Source: Ectocarpus siliculosus (Eukaryota; Sar; Phaeophyceae; Ectocarpales; Ectocarpaceae). From it: a stretch of DNA of 64,000 bases. Where the stretch lies: the NCBI GenBank assembly GCA_000310025.1, contig FN649734.1, positions 3,520,414 through 3,584,413 on the forward strand, written 5' to 3'. A program made the translations under genes and the position numbers. The notes under the pieces were generated by a model, which worked only from the letters and a program-made list of their open reading frames with translations, was not told where the DNA came from and searched no databases. Shown one piece after another: positions 26,096-36,800 of this stretch; positions within the stretch are counted from its first letter, which is position 1, and each line of letters begins with the position of its first letter.

Positions 26096-27238
26096 GGGGG
26101 GGGTGTACTCAAAGTCGTGCATGCCGTACATTGACCTCGCATCCCTCCAAACCGGGACGGAGGACGCCGGGTTCTCACCGGACCAGGCTCTCACATCACC
26201 AAGCGCGAAGCGCCGTGAGGTATTCGGCGAGTCACATGAAGGGTGCGCTGCATCCTGCTAAGGGTGTTTGGCATCTTGTGCTTACTTCCTTGCGCACGGA
26301 TGACAGCTGCGTACGACTTAATTTATTTGCTGGTGCTTTCACTTCCAGAGACAGTAATAAGCACTGTGTAACTGCCTCGAGGATGCTTGACCATTTTAAC
26401 ACAACGTGGTGCGATCATCCCCCTTGCGCGGAGTGAGGGGTCTCGACCCCGCACAACATGATCTGCTCGACCACCATTATGGTTACCGTAAACAAATGAA
26501 ACATAGGTAAAAACAAAACCGGTAACCTGGTTGCCGAGTTCACGAAGTGAATTGGCTTGTTTTACAACGTTGTTGCCAAGCGACGGAAACCCAACCCCGA
26601 TGGTAAACACCGAGGGCGGGAGGAGGGGGGGGGGGGGGGTGTACTCATAATTGTGCATGCCGTAGTCGTTAGACCATTGACCTCGCATCCCTACAAAGCC
26701 GGGACGGAGCACGTCGGGTTTTCACCGGACCAGGTTCTCACATCACCAAGCGCGAAGCGCCGTGAGGTATTCGGCGAGTCGCATGAAGGGTGCGCTGCAT
26801 CCTGCTAAGGGTGTTCGGCATCTTGTGCTTACTTCCTTGCATACGGAATGACAGCTGCGTGTGACTTCATTTATTTTCTGGTGCTTTCACTTCCAGAGAC
26901 AGTAATAAGCACTGTGTAACTGTCTCGAGGGTGCTTGACCATTTTAACACAACGTGGTGCGATCATCCATCTTGCGCGGAGTGAGGGGTCTCGACCCCGC
27001 ACAACATGATCTACTCGACCACCATTATGGTTACCACAAAAAAAAAACCAGAGGTAACAAAAAACCGGTAACCTGGTTGCCGAGTTCACGAAGTGAATTG
27101 GCTTGTTTTACAACGTTGTTGCCAAGCGACGAAAACCCAACCCCGATGGCAAAACACCGGGGGGAGGAGGGGGGGGCTTGTTTTACAACGTCGTTGCCAA
27201 GCGACGAAAACCCAACCCCGATCGCATACACCGGGGGG
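26096..27238 (-). repeat. Dispersed repeat, copies R2 and R3 in tandem plus a third end
   Basis: Two head-to-tail copies of the repeat described in the phosphoglycerate mutase intron, here reverse-complemented: R2 about 26096-26615 and R3 about 26625-27165. A partial third unit, 27177-27238, repeats only the end nearest the LINE (GTTGCCAAGCGACGAAAACC). Units are separated by G-tracts and are very similar, so the tandem arose recently relative to the surrounding sequence. Two diverged by only scattered substitutions as judged by eye. It directly abuts the LINE remnant. Confidence 0.85.
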
Positions 27239-27264
27239 GGAGTTCGCGCGGGGGGATGTGTAAA

Positions 27265-30200
27265 CAAGTTAATGCACCTCTGCGCCTTTCAGCAGAGGCT
27301 AACCTCCCCGGCCTCCCCCCCCCGTCCCTGGGGTAGGCCGAGATTCCGCAAGTGGATCTAGACCTCGAAATACCACCCAGTAAAGACGGATACACGGTCC
27401 CTAGCACTGTTGAGTTTGGCGGTTGGGAGTTACTGCTGTCGTTAGATCGGGGTGACTCGTGAACCGCCAGCTTTGGTAGCTGCAAGATGAGACTAGATCC
27501 TAACGCCCCGGCTTGGACACCGGGGCCATGCAGCAGCAGAGAGCACGGTGAGGGTGGTGGAGTGACCGCACGCCGTGGAGGTATGCCCCAGAGAGATGAA
27601 AGGAGAGAGTCCGGAGCTGGAGGGCCACACCGCTCCAGGACAAGAAAACAACTCTATGGGGAACAAGGCAAGAACCGGGGTAACTGTCACGTTAGCCCGA
27701 GTGTTCGCAAGAAATTACCAAAAAAACAAAAAAACAGGGGATGGAGGAAAAGGAGGGGTCGGGCGGCGCGTAGGCTAGCTAAGAGAGCAGCGCACGCCGC
27801 GCGAAAGAGACAGCAGGGTCAACTTCTTAGGGTAGCAACCTGAAATGTGCGGACTTTGGCTGTAACAGGGCAAATGGATACGGGCGAGCCTACAGCGTTC
27901 TACACGAGGCAGCGAGACAAGACGTATCGGTGGTAGGAATGAAGGAGACACGGAGGGCAGGTCGAACGGAACTTGCAGCAGCGGGTTTCCGGGTGTTCTG
28001 CTGTGGCACGGAGACTGGTGGAGCCCATGGTGCGGGGATGGCCGTCAAAGAGTCACTGTGCAAGACATCCACGTTTACCACGGAGTTTATTGACGAACGC
28101 CTTGTGGTCACGAGGTTTATTTTTGCAGGCCACCGTGGAGCGGTCAACTTCGTAGCTGCGTATGCGCCAACCAAACCTTCAACCGCCGACAGCAAGCGCG
28201 TGTTCTGGGTAAAACTTGACAGTCTCGTGCGGAGGATCCCTTCCAAAGAACGTGTGTATGTCCTGATGGACGCCCATGCGCGGACGGGAGATAGGTTGGA
28301 CGGATGGGGCGGAAGGGTAAAAGGAATGTACGGGCGTAATGAGCTCAACGACAATGGCATGCTACTGTTGAACTTCGCAACGGAAAACTGGCTAGCTCTC
28401 ACGAACGCGTTCTTTGAGACGCGCAAGGGCGGAATATGGCACATGTGTCTGGAACCGATTGCAAGCGCCTTGACTAAATCCTGACAAGGCAGGCACATCA
28501 CGGCCGAGTATCTAACGTGGTTGTCATCCCCCAGCCGGTTCGCCCAGTCAAAGCAGACTCAGACCACATATGGTAGTAGCCACCGTCAACCTCGGTGGCA
28601 GGCTTTCCCACAACCGTGCAGTCCGGACCAAACCGAAACAGAAGCAATTCAACCGACGGGAATTGCAGTTCGAAGCAGCACGGTGTGCGGTGACTAATCG
28701 GTTCCTCCTCAACCTCGACACACGACTGGACGAGCGAATAACCACCGCCGCGGAATTGGCGATGGACTTTACCAATGCTCTCCTCAAAGCAGGGCGGACG
28801 ACGCTAGGGGAGGAGCCGAGAAGACGCCTCACGCAGGAGTGGTGTGAGACCCCAGAGACGAGAACAGGCCCTAAACGAACGGCGGGAAGCGCGCCGAGCG
28901 ATGAGGGGCAATTTGAACTCAGCAACGTGGAGGGCTCTGAAAGCAGCGTGTAAGGGAGTGGCTACAGCAGTCGAAAGGGGCATTCATGCCCACCTGGACG
29001 GATATGTGGCTGAACTCGAAGCAATCTACAAAGAACGCGACATGCGAGGAATGTACCAACACCTCAAGAGATCAGTGGGTCTCAGCGGGAGACAAGCGGA
29101 GGGGACAGCAATTCGTCGCGGATGAGAACGGCGTGTTGCTCCGAAACAGGGACGACATCCTCCAGCGGTGGGCGAGATTCTTCAGCACCCTGCCCAACAC
29201 CAAATCCCCTACCTTGAACCTGGACATCATCGAACGAGTGACGCAGCGGCCAGCGCCACGTGACACTCAACGGTTGGGAGAGGTGCCAGAACTCGAGGAG
29301 GTGAAACGGGCAACGAAAGGCCTCAACAACTGGAAGCCACCCGACCATTACTCCCTCCCTGCCGAGTTGCTCAAGATCGATGACGACGAACCCTTCGTCC
29401 TGGGGCACCTCTATACCATCCTCGTAAAGGTGTGGAACGGAGGAGATATTCGCAAGAGTGGAAGGATGCAACCATCAAGGTGCTGTACAAGGAGGGTGAC
29501 CGGTCCAACTGTAACAACTACAGGGGGATTTCGCTACTATCTCACGTAGGCAAGGTCCCCATCAAGATCACCACCAACCGTCTAAGCGCCTTCTGCGAAG
29601 CCAACAACATCCTCCCGGAGGAACAGTGCGGATTTCGACCCGGGCGATGCACCGTCGACATGCTGTTCGTCGTGCGCCGCCTCCAGGAGCTGGGGCGGAG
29701 AAAGAAAATTCCTGCTTCGTCGACTTGAAGAAGGCGTATGATTTGGTGGTCCGAGATATGCTATGGAAAGTGCTGGCCAGGGCCGGGATTCCCGCGAAGC
29801 TGATCAAAATCATCCGCCAATTCCACGATGGAATGCGGGCCCAGGTGCGCATGGACGACGGGGAACTATCGGACTGGTTCTTCGTGACACAGGGCGTGCG
29901 ACAAGGATGTGTGCTATCCCCACTGCTGTTCAACATCTTCTTCGCCGCGGTCCTCGAGGTCGTTGTCATCCGATTCAGCGAGGATCATATTGTTCTGCGG
30001 AGCCTGGTGTGCTTGGAGGAGGGGAAGACGGAAGCGGGGGGGGCGGAGGAGACACCCCTTGACCGAGTACGGAGGGCAGTATCGGGGATGCCGATGATGC
30101 CGGCGTCGTATCGAGGTCTGCAGAAGGACTGGCGAGAATGATCATCGTTGAGGTGTTCGGCGAGTTCGGGCTGACGGTATCGGAGAAGAAGACGGAGACA

Positions 30201-31140
30201 CTCCTGATGCGCGCGAGGGACAGGCCGACTACAACACCACAGCCCCCCCCGACTCCACCGCTCGCTGACCATCGAAGCCGCGGGACAGAAATACGCCCAG
30301 ACGACCGAGTTCCGGTACCTCGGTGGCCTCGTCAACGAACATGGCGACCTCACCCGGGAGATCAACTACAGGGGCAGAGGAGCGTGGGCGTGCCTAAGGC
30401 GATATGGCCGGGAGCTCTTCGACAGACCGAAAGCGCCGTTCCGACTCAAGATCCGCCTCCTCCAGGCGGAGGCGATGGAGGCACTGCTGTACGGCTGCAT
30501 GACGTGGTCACCACTCAGCGGCCACTACCAGACGCTGCGGTCGATACACCACCGACTGCTCCTTCGAGTTATCGGGTACAAGCGCAAGAAAGACACCTAC
30601 CGGCAGCTTTCCTACGCCCAGACGCTGAAGAGGGTAGGATGCCAGAGCGTTGAAGCCACGATCCCACAACGACGCCTACTGTTCGCGGGAGCACTGGCAA
30701 GGCAGCCGGACGGGCGACCCCCCAAACGACTGATGCTCGGCGAACTGGCGAGGGGGAAGAAGCGACGTAGGGGGGGACAGGAACAGAACAGGCCAAAGTG
30801 TGTGCTCGACGACCTGAAGGCATTCGGGGCCGACCACGGATCTACGAAGACCGATCCATGTTGTCTCGGAATCCCAGTACCGAAAGACACGGCACCGAAG
30901 TTAAAGTGGACGGAAGCCGCGAAGGTGGAGGGGGGAGTACCCTGGCATGCGGCGGTGCTGCAAGGAGCTGAGAGGTTCATGACCTCCTGGCACAAGAAAA
31001 AAAAAGAGGCCAGCCGACAACGAGCTTTCAAACGAGACCACAAGCCAACAACCCATGGGGCGGGAGGGGGGCAGGAGACGGACGAGACGGCGAGGGAAGA
31101 AAGTAAACGAGAAGAGACGGACCGAGTGGCGTGATACGTG
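27265..31140 (+). mobile_element. Non-LTR retrotransposon (LINE, APE endonuclease type), decayed
   Basis: A nearly full-length LINE in which one polyprotein is split by stops and frameshifts. Order: a basic N-terminal region (27487-27843); apurinic-like endonuclease (27847-28570) with NVRTLA, MKETRR, AAYAPTKP, MDAHARTG and SDHHMVV; a linker; reverse transcriptase (29100-30200) with [50 protein letters not shown] and ADDAG; then a C-terminal region (FRYLGGLVNEHGDLTREINY) ending at TGA 31134. No long terminal repeats. The 3' flank is C-rich then T-rich (31320-31450). No target-site duplication was identified. It is not functional. Confidence 0.9.
27487..31134 (+). pseudogene. Broken LINE polyprotein (endonuclease-reverse transcriptase)
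   Basis: Visible breaks: the conserved Trp codon before NVRTLA is TGA (27844-27846); a frameshift follows at about 27868; the endonuclease frame stops at 28484; frame changes occur near 29455, 29720, 30060-30090 and 30235. The residue before the catalytic ADD is not Tyr, and the block around it is in a different frame from the rest. Normal members of this class read through as one protein of well over 1000 residues. The breaks show the copy has been inactive for some time. Confidence 0.85.
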
Positions 31141-31776
31141 CCGGATTGAATTTCTTTTAGCCAGTTCCCCCCCCCCAACGCTGCACCATTGCACCAACCC
31201 CCCACAAGTGATGACGTACCAATACCATGTATCGCTGGTTGGTGGCCATGTTTGCGTGTTCGTTCGTTAGTGGTTTCTCCACCGTGTGCCTTGTTCTGTC
31301 TCTTATTTCTAGTTATTTTCGGCCTGGTCTCTTTCTGTCCTCGCTCTTTTTCTTTTTCGTTTTCTTTTCTCCTTTCTTTCTTCCTGTTTCCTTTTCGTTT
31401 TTTCTCTTTTTCTCTTTTTTCTCGTTGTCGCTCTTTTTCTCTCTTTTTCTGTGTCAGATGGCCTTGTCTCTGCTTGCGTTGTGAAGCACCAAGATTGAAC
31501 CAAGGGGGGTATACCTCTTTCTCTCTGGCCCGTGATGCTGACTCCTAGTCTCAGTTGTTGCCTTGCATAGCGCGCAGAGGGAGCGGAGGACTCCAGAATA
31601 TCTGTCGTTGATTTCTATTGACTTGCGGACCCCTCGCGGCCAGTTTGTTTGAGCGTACCATTTTAGGGTAAGTTAGCCTGTGACCGCGGGAATCGACCGC
31701 GTCAAGTGTTGGATCAGTACGTACATATGAAGGTACTGGGTAGAGAGAGATCGGAACGGTTTTTAATGTGAAGACA

Positions 31777-31784
31777 ACAACAAC

Positions 31785-31846
<62 letters not shown>
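31777..31846. repeat. AAC triplet microsatellite
   Basis: More than 20 nearly perfect AAC units. The poly-Asn and poly-Leu frames through it are artefacts. Confidence 0.95.
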
Positions 31847-31849
<3 letters not shown>

Positions 31850-31866
31850 GGGACTGCAGCACGTTA

Positions 31867-31956
31867 AGCCAGGACCGAACGACGATGGCAGAAACCCTCT
31901 TGATTATCATGAACCGTAATCCTTCCGGCACAACAACACCGAATCAACGAACAAAT
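31867..31956 (+). repeat. Diverged direct repeat, unit 1 (partner at 33608-33697)
   Basis: About 90 bp starting AGGACCGAACGACGATGGC and ending near ACAAATGT match 33608-33697 (AGGACCGAACGAGGATGAC...ACACATGT) in the same orientation, with scattered substitutions. The pair encloses 1.65 kb of A/T-rich sequence. Confidence 0.65.
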
Positions 31957-33503
31957 GTGCGTGTGCTCTCTCTCGGGGGTGGGGCGGGGCACACTTGGAC
32001 TCGCAACAACATATGCATGCCTCCCCCACACAAAGCTTCCCAGATTTCGGATATTGGATATCGTGTACCTACGTACCCAACTACTCGATACGAAAGACGA
32101 TCTTGACATTCTTCACGAAACTCAGCCAACCTATCAATCAACGGAGAGCCACACTCCAGGAATATATCCTCCACAATAAACTGGCTACGCATTCAGCCTA
32201 AAGCGTCTCCATCAGTTTATTGACGCACCCAACGCATTCACCCCTGGATATAATCCCAAACCGTCAACACAAAAGAGTCATCCTCAGAAGTACCCAACAA
32301 GCAACTGGCTACATCAGAAAAACATCGGAACGGTGTTGTTGTTGTTATCGTTGTCTTCTCATTACAAACCGGTCTCCGCGCAATACCTTCTAAAGTCCGT
32401 ACTTGTCCAACTGGCGCGGACGGGACGGCTTCCATGGTCACAAGCCGACTAGACTACCCCGAAAGGTACCTTCCTAGAAATAAAAAAGTACCCCAGAAAA
32501 GTTCTCCAAGCTGCGATTTGGTTTTACCCGAATGAAAAAGAAACTTAACCGGGATACAGACGATCGACCCCGGGTCAACAAAAGATGAAGGAAAGAAAGA
32601 CAAATAATGAAAAATGAAGAGAAGCGGAAAAGAAGGAAGATAGACAGGCCTCCAATCCACCAGCACAACGAAATAGGCAACTTCTAACGCGAACCAAACA
32701 GATGCATGACTTACGACGACAACAACATCGCTTCGGGGGCACTGCGAGGGGGCGGGGTTAGCCGCACGACGGAAAAAATAGGGGATACCTGCTATCGCCT
32801 CCAACATCATCAGTCCGGAACACATCTCTCTATCCGTTCAGCCATCTCCGTCCTGCTCTCTTCGGCTGACGGGCATGTGTATCTGGGAAAACACCCAACA
32901 AAAACGAATTTGGAAAGCACGGAGGCCCCGACCGTTACTCATCAAAACATGTCAAATCCTTCTCCCAACGCAAGCCCAGCATTACCAAAGAAATACACAA
33001 CGCTGTCATCCGCCCTACTGTAAATTCCCCCAAACGCAGAAGTCGGTTCCTCCCTTCTCTTACTGGTATGTGGTACGGCACCAAACAATAAAATTAAAAT
33101 CAATGTCAGTATTCAACACCCCCCCCGGACATCTGTAACAGTCGCCGAAAAATGCAGATCTGTCTCCTCTCTGTTCCTCCTCAACTTGTTCTACAGGAGA
33201 TCTCAACACATCAATGTGTACGAAAAGACCACTCAGCTGAAACGTGCCCTGGAAACATATGCAAACATTCGCTGGTGCTGCGTCTGGAATCCTGTCAACG
33301 AATTCCCTCCCCCTTCTCGACCGCAACCACAGCAGAACAAAAAAAAACGAAGAACTCCAAAACCACACAAAATTCAATCAACATAATTCTGCACCGCTGG
33401 TATTACTGCTGCTTTGCAAGAGGCATGGTATCGCAAATCCCCCCACGGGTGCAACCCCTCGGGTGACGTGTTCGTGGCTTGAACGAAAGCTTGACGGACT
33501 TTT

Positions 33504-33570
33504 GTTGAGAACAATGATGACCATTGCACTTCGTACCAGTCAGCGCTGACTGGTCATCATGCTTCTCAAC
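33504..33570. repeat. Inverted repeat with a nested 20-bp perfect palindrome
   Basis: Outer arms 33504-33523 and 33551-33570 are reverse complements at 18 of 20 positions. The interval also contains the perfect palindrome ACCAGTCAGCGCTGACTGGT (33535-33554), which overlaps the right arm. Just downstream, 33587-33608 forms a 9-bp perfect stem (CCTCTGCGC/GCGCAGAGG) with a 4-base loop. These abut direct-repeat unit 2 and could be the end of a small transposable element or a cruciform-forming site. Confidence 0.75.
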
Positions 33571-33607
33571 ACGTGTTAGTGCACCACCTCTGCGCCGTCG
33601 CGCAGAG

Positions 33608-33697
33608 GTTGGAGGACCGAACGAGGATGACAGAAACCATTCTTGAAAACATGAAACGTACTCCTTCCAGCGCATGAAACACCGAACCGATGAACAC
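33608..33697 (+). repeat. Diverged direct repeat, unit 2 (partner at 31867-31956)
   Basis: Same orientation as unit 1 and immediately after the GC hairpin at 33587-33608. A related hairpin core (CCTCTGC...GCAGAGG) is at about 27276-27297 at the left end of the LINE, suggesting a shared element end. Confidence 0.6.
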
Positions 33698-33845
33698 ATG
33701 TTATCAACTTCCGCAATTGTTCGGGAAGGTGCCTTCCGCCCCCTTCGCACCACGAACCCCAGCCCAGCACGAGCTTGCGCAACATGCGAAACAACGACCG
33801 ACCCACATGCCAGCTTCATGCACCCTTTCACCCACGTAACCAAGC

Positions 33846-36800
33846 CTACTTGCTCCATTCGCGGCAGGAAGGCTTGTGGCTCTTCCAGTCTCGGCGCTGG
33901 CATTCCTTCGAGCAGTAGGCTACCTTGCGGCAGCGGGAACACTGAAGGGGCTTGCCGCTTTTGCCACATTGAGCACACTTCCTCGATCCGTCGGCGGCGG
34001 TCCCTGATGCGGGAAATTGAGTGGAGAGCTTCTCGTGGGCCGGGAACAGCGGCGACAACGCCGCCCTGTGGAAGCATGTGTGCAACGGCACGAGTCCCGG
34101 TGCCTTCGCTGAGCGCATGGATTCGACGAACCCCGGAGGTAGGTCTTTGCCCATTCCACAGCTGCAAAGGGTCCGGCCGGAATAGCCCGGCGTCGAGTAT
34201 ATGCAGTCGGCGGTGTGGGCGTAAGTTTGCCGGGCGCGTTCGACGGCCGCAGGGAGCAATGACCCCCACAGAGCCACTTCCCCAGAAACCGCCTGCGGAT
34301 CCAGGCACGACAGGCGAGCAGCGGACGATGCAAGACGGTTGCGAAACGAATGTTACCGGACTTGGTGCTGAATACCGGGGGCTTGCGTTCATCACGAGGA
34401 GGGTGCCCATTCCCCATTCCCCTCATAACCGAGCGAACACCAATGTAGAACATCGATATCGGGGCATCAATGACGAGCGACCAACAAAGACATGTGCGTG
34501 CGCGAACGAGCGTCCCAAGCACAGAACACGCACGGTTGCACCTTTTCGATACGGGGTGAATATCACAGCAGAACGATGCTGCAGAGAGCAAACCATGCTG
34601 TGCTGAGAGTTCCAAAATGATGCTCACCTTTGAGAAGCGGATACCGGCACCGCGTCCTTGGATTTCTTCCAGTTCCAGGGCGGTGCCTAACTGGATGGAC
34701 GCTGCGCTGTCCATCCTGTCCGCCAGCATCACGCAGCAGTCGAGAATGAGGGCCTCGTTTGTGGAGTCCAGGAGAATCTCATTCACCCACACCCACAGAG
34801 CGGGTTCGTCATCCCGTCTGTTTTCTGTGATGCACATCCAGGGGTGCTTCCATGATGAGGCGTGGGCTTCTTCATGATGGTCGCAGGCCGTGGAAATGAT
34901 GGCGAGAATCTCCTCCTAGATGGGGTGAAACCAAGGTTGCAAATCATACGTGGACAGCTTGTGGTGTGAACGTCGCGCCAGCCAAGGTCTATTTGGGGCT
35001 GCACATAGGAACTACTGTAGTTTCGAGGTACATCAAAACAAAATTATGTCCACGTGTGTTGGAATAGCAGTACTCGTGTCTTGTGACTGTGTCCAACGCA
35101 ATCAGCACCAATCATCTCCGCTTTTCACTACGCGTGTTGAATGTTTTGTATCCGGCGTCACTTTGCTCCAGGTGAAAGGTGAACGGAAGAACTTCACTCA
35201 TCGCCAAACGCTAATCACTGTCTACCAATAGCCATGACACTCCGCCGCCCTAAAAATCCATCTCATCACCGAACGACCTTCGACCTGTATTCCAACACCA
35301 ACAGTCTGCGTGTTCGACTCTATGGGGTGGGAACGTACAAATCCCAACTTGCACGGTGTTTGCAATGATCGGAAGAGCGTCCAGCAATCACACACGGTAT
35401 CTGCCCCACCAGTCCGAAGCTCTGTCCTACCTCCGTTGTTGGTACTTTGTACGCGTGCAACGTCTTGCTGGCGTAGTGTACGTGCAAACTCACGGGCCTA
35501 CCACTGGCCGCCCGTCGACCACAATCTTGCTGTGTGCAGATCACGCTGCTGCTTACCTCTACATTCACTCTCGAACCAACACAACCAACCCCAAGGAGCC
35601 GAGATTCACCGCCCAAAGCCGACACAACGACGGAATGATTCTGCTCTCAAATCCTGGTTTGTAACCACAATAGCGGTACATATACGAAAAATACCCAATC
35701 ACAGGCCCCAACACTGGAGATGACCATAGCTGTCGATAGTCGGAGATTCGACTAGATGATGCGCTAGCTAACGGGACGCGACCGACGGTTTGCTCCTTTT
35801 ACTCTGCCCCCTTGTCTCCGTTTGGTTTGAGATATTCTGCAGAGAAGGGCGCGGGTCTGGGTTGACAGCACCACAATTGCAAGACATTGTCGTAACGTTG
35901 GATTACAATCCCACGGAGAAAGTGGCGCCAAACGATGGTGTACTTGCCCTTGCGTACGATAGAGTCTACTAGAAATTTCGCGTTTTTCGTGAGCTCCGGT
36001 TGAAATTCTAGTGATGAAGTGCTTGCCCGTCAGGCATTTTGTACCGCACCAGAGGTTGAATATGATTATCAATTTTCTGAAAAGTCCGAGTGACTGAAAT
36101 GTATGAAGTAAGTTCGTCCACGAAAACGTGCTGAAAGAGTGCTCGTTTTCAACACCTGGGCAAACGGGCTCCATCATCACCTTCAGCCCAAGGATCACCG
36201 GATCGATGATCTCTGAGTTAGGCGTGGGGAGCCCCTCCCGCATGGACCTTTCCGCTGGGGTGAACGAGAAGCCGCCCATGACCTTCGAGCACACGATTAT
36301 TCACACCGAACAGCAATAATGTTTGGTATCTCGGTATACGTTTTCTGAAACCCACGACGGAGCGTTCCTGCATCTACTATGGGAGCATGAAGGATGTCAT
36401 TGTGAAAGAGGTTGTGGTGACCCTGGCTCTCTTGCAGACGAAACACACGATGCCCGAATCTGAGGGCCGTACACAGGGCGCACCAAGAACAAACGCCAAA
36501 TCTGACCAACCACTTCCCGTGGGTGACCCTCTGCCAAGTGAATGGACGTGCCTTTTCGTGGGCCCACTCAGCCTGGAAGTCCAGCCTCGGCAGAGATGAA
36601 AGAGGAACGGCGGGAGACCAAGAAGGCATCGACGGCAGAACCGCCCTTCCTACTCCTTTGATGTCGAGCCCGATCCAAGCCAACGGAAGATTGAGGGGCA
36701 GCCTGATGGGGGGTACGGTGTAAATCACGTATCCCTGGCGCTTGCTGTACTCCCTTTGCACACGCCTTCGCTCGATCGGAAATGGCAGACTGACGGCGTG

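Larger units (their letters stand above)
31141..33845. other. A/T-rich intergenic region with repeats
   Basis: No gene recognised. The base composition differs from the neighbouring genes: T-rich at 31320-31450 and A-rich on the plus strand at about 32470-32660 and 33330-33390. It contains an AAC microsatellite, a pair of diverged direct repeats and a strong inverted repeat, listed separately. The right end is the 3' flank of the MYND gene. Confidence 0.5.

Noticed and set aside
26096-27238. CRISPR-like or LTR interpretation of the repeat cluster
   Set aside because: Units are about 530 bp, contiguous and without spacers, and the same units occur singly elsewhere; there is no LTR-retrotransposon coding sequence between them.
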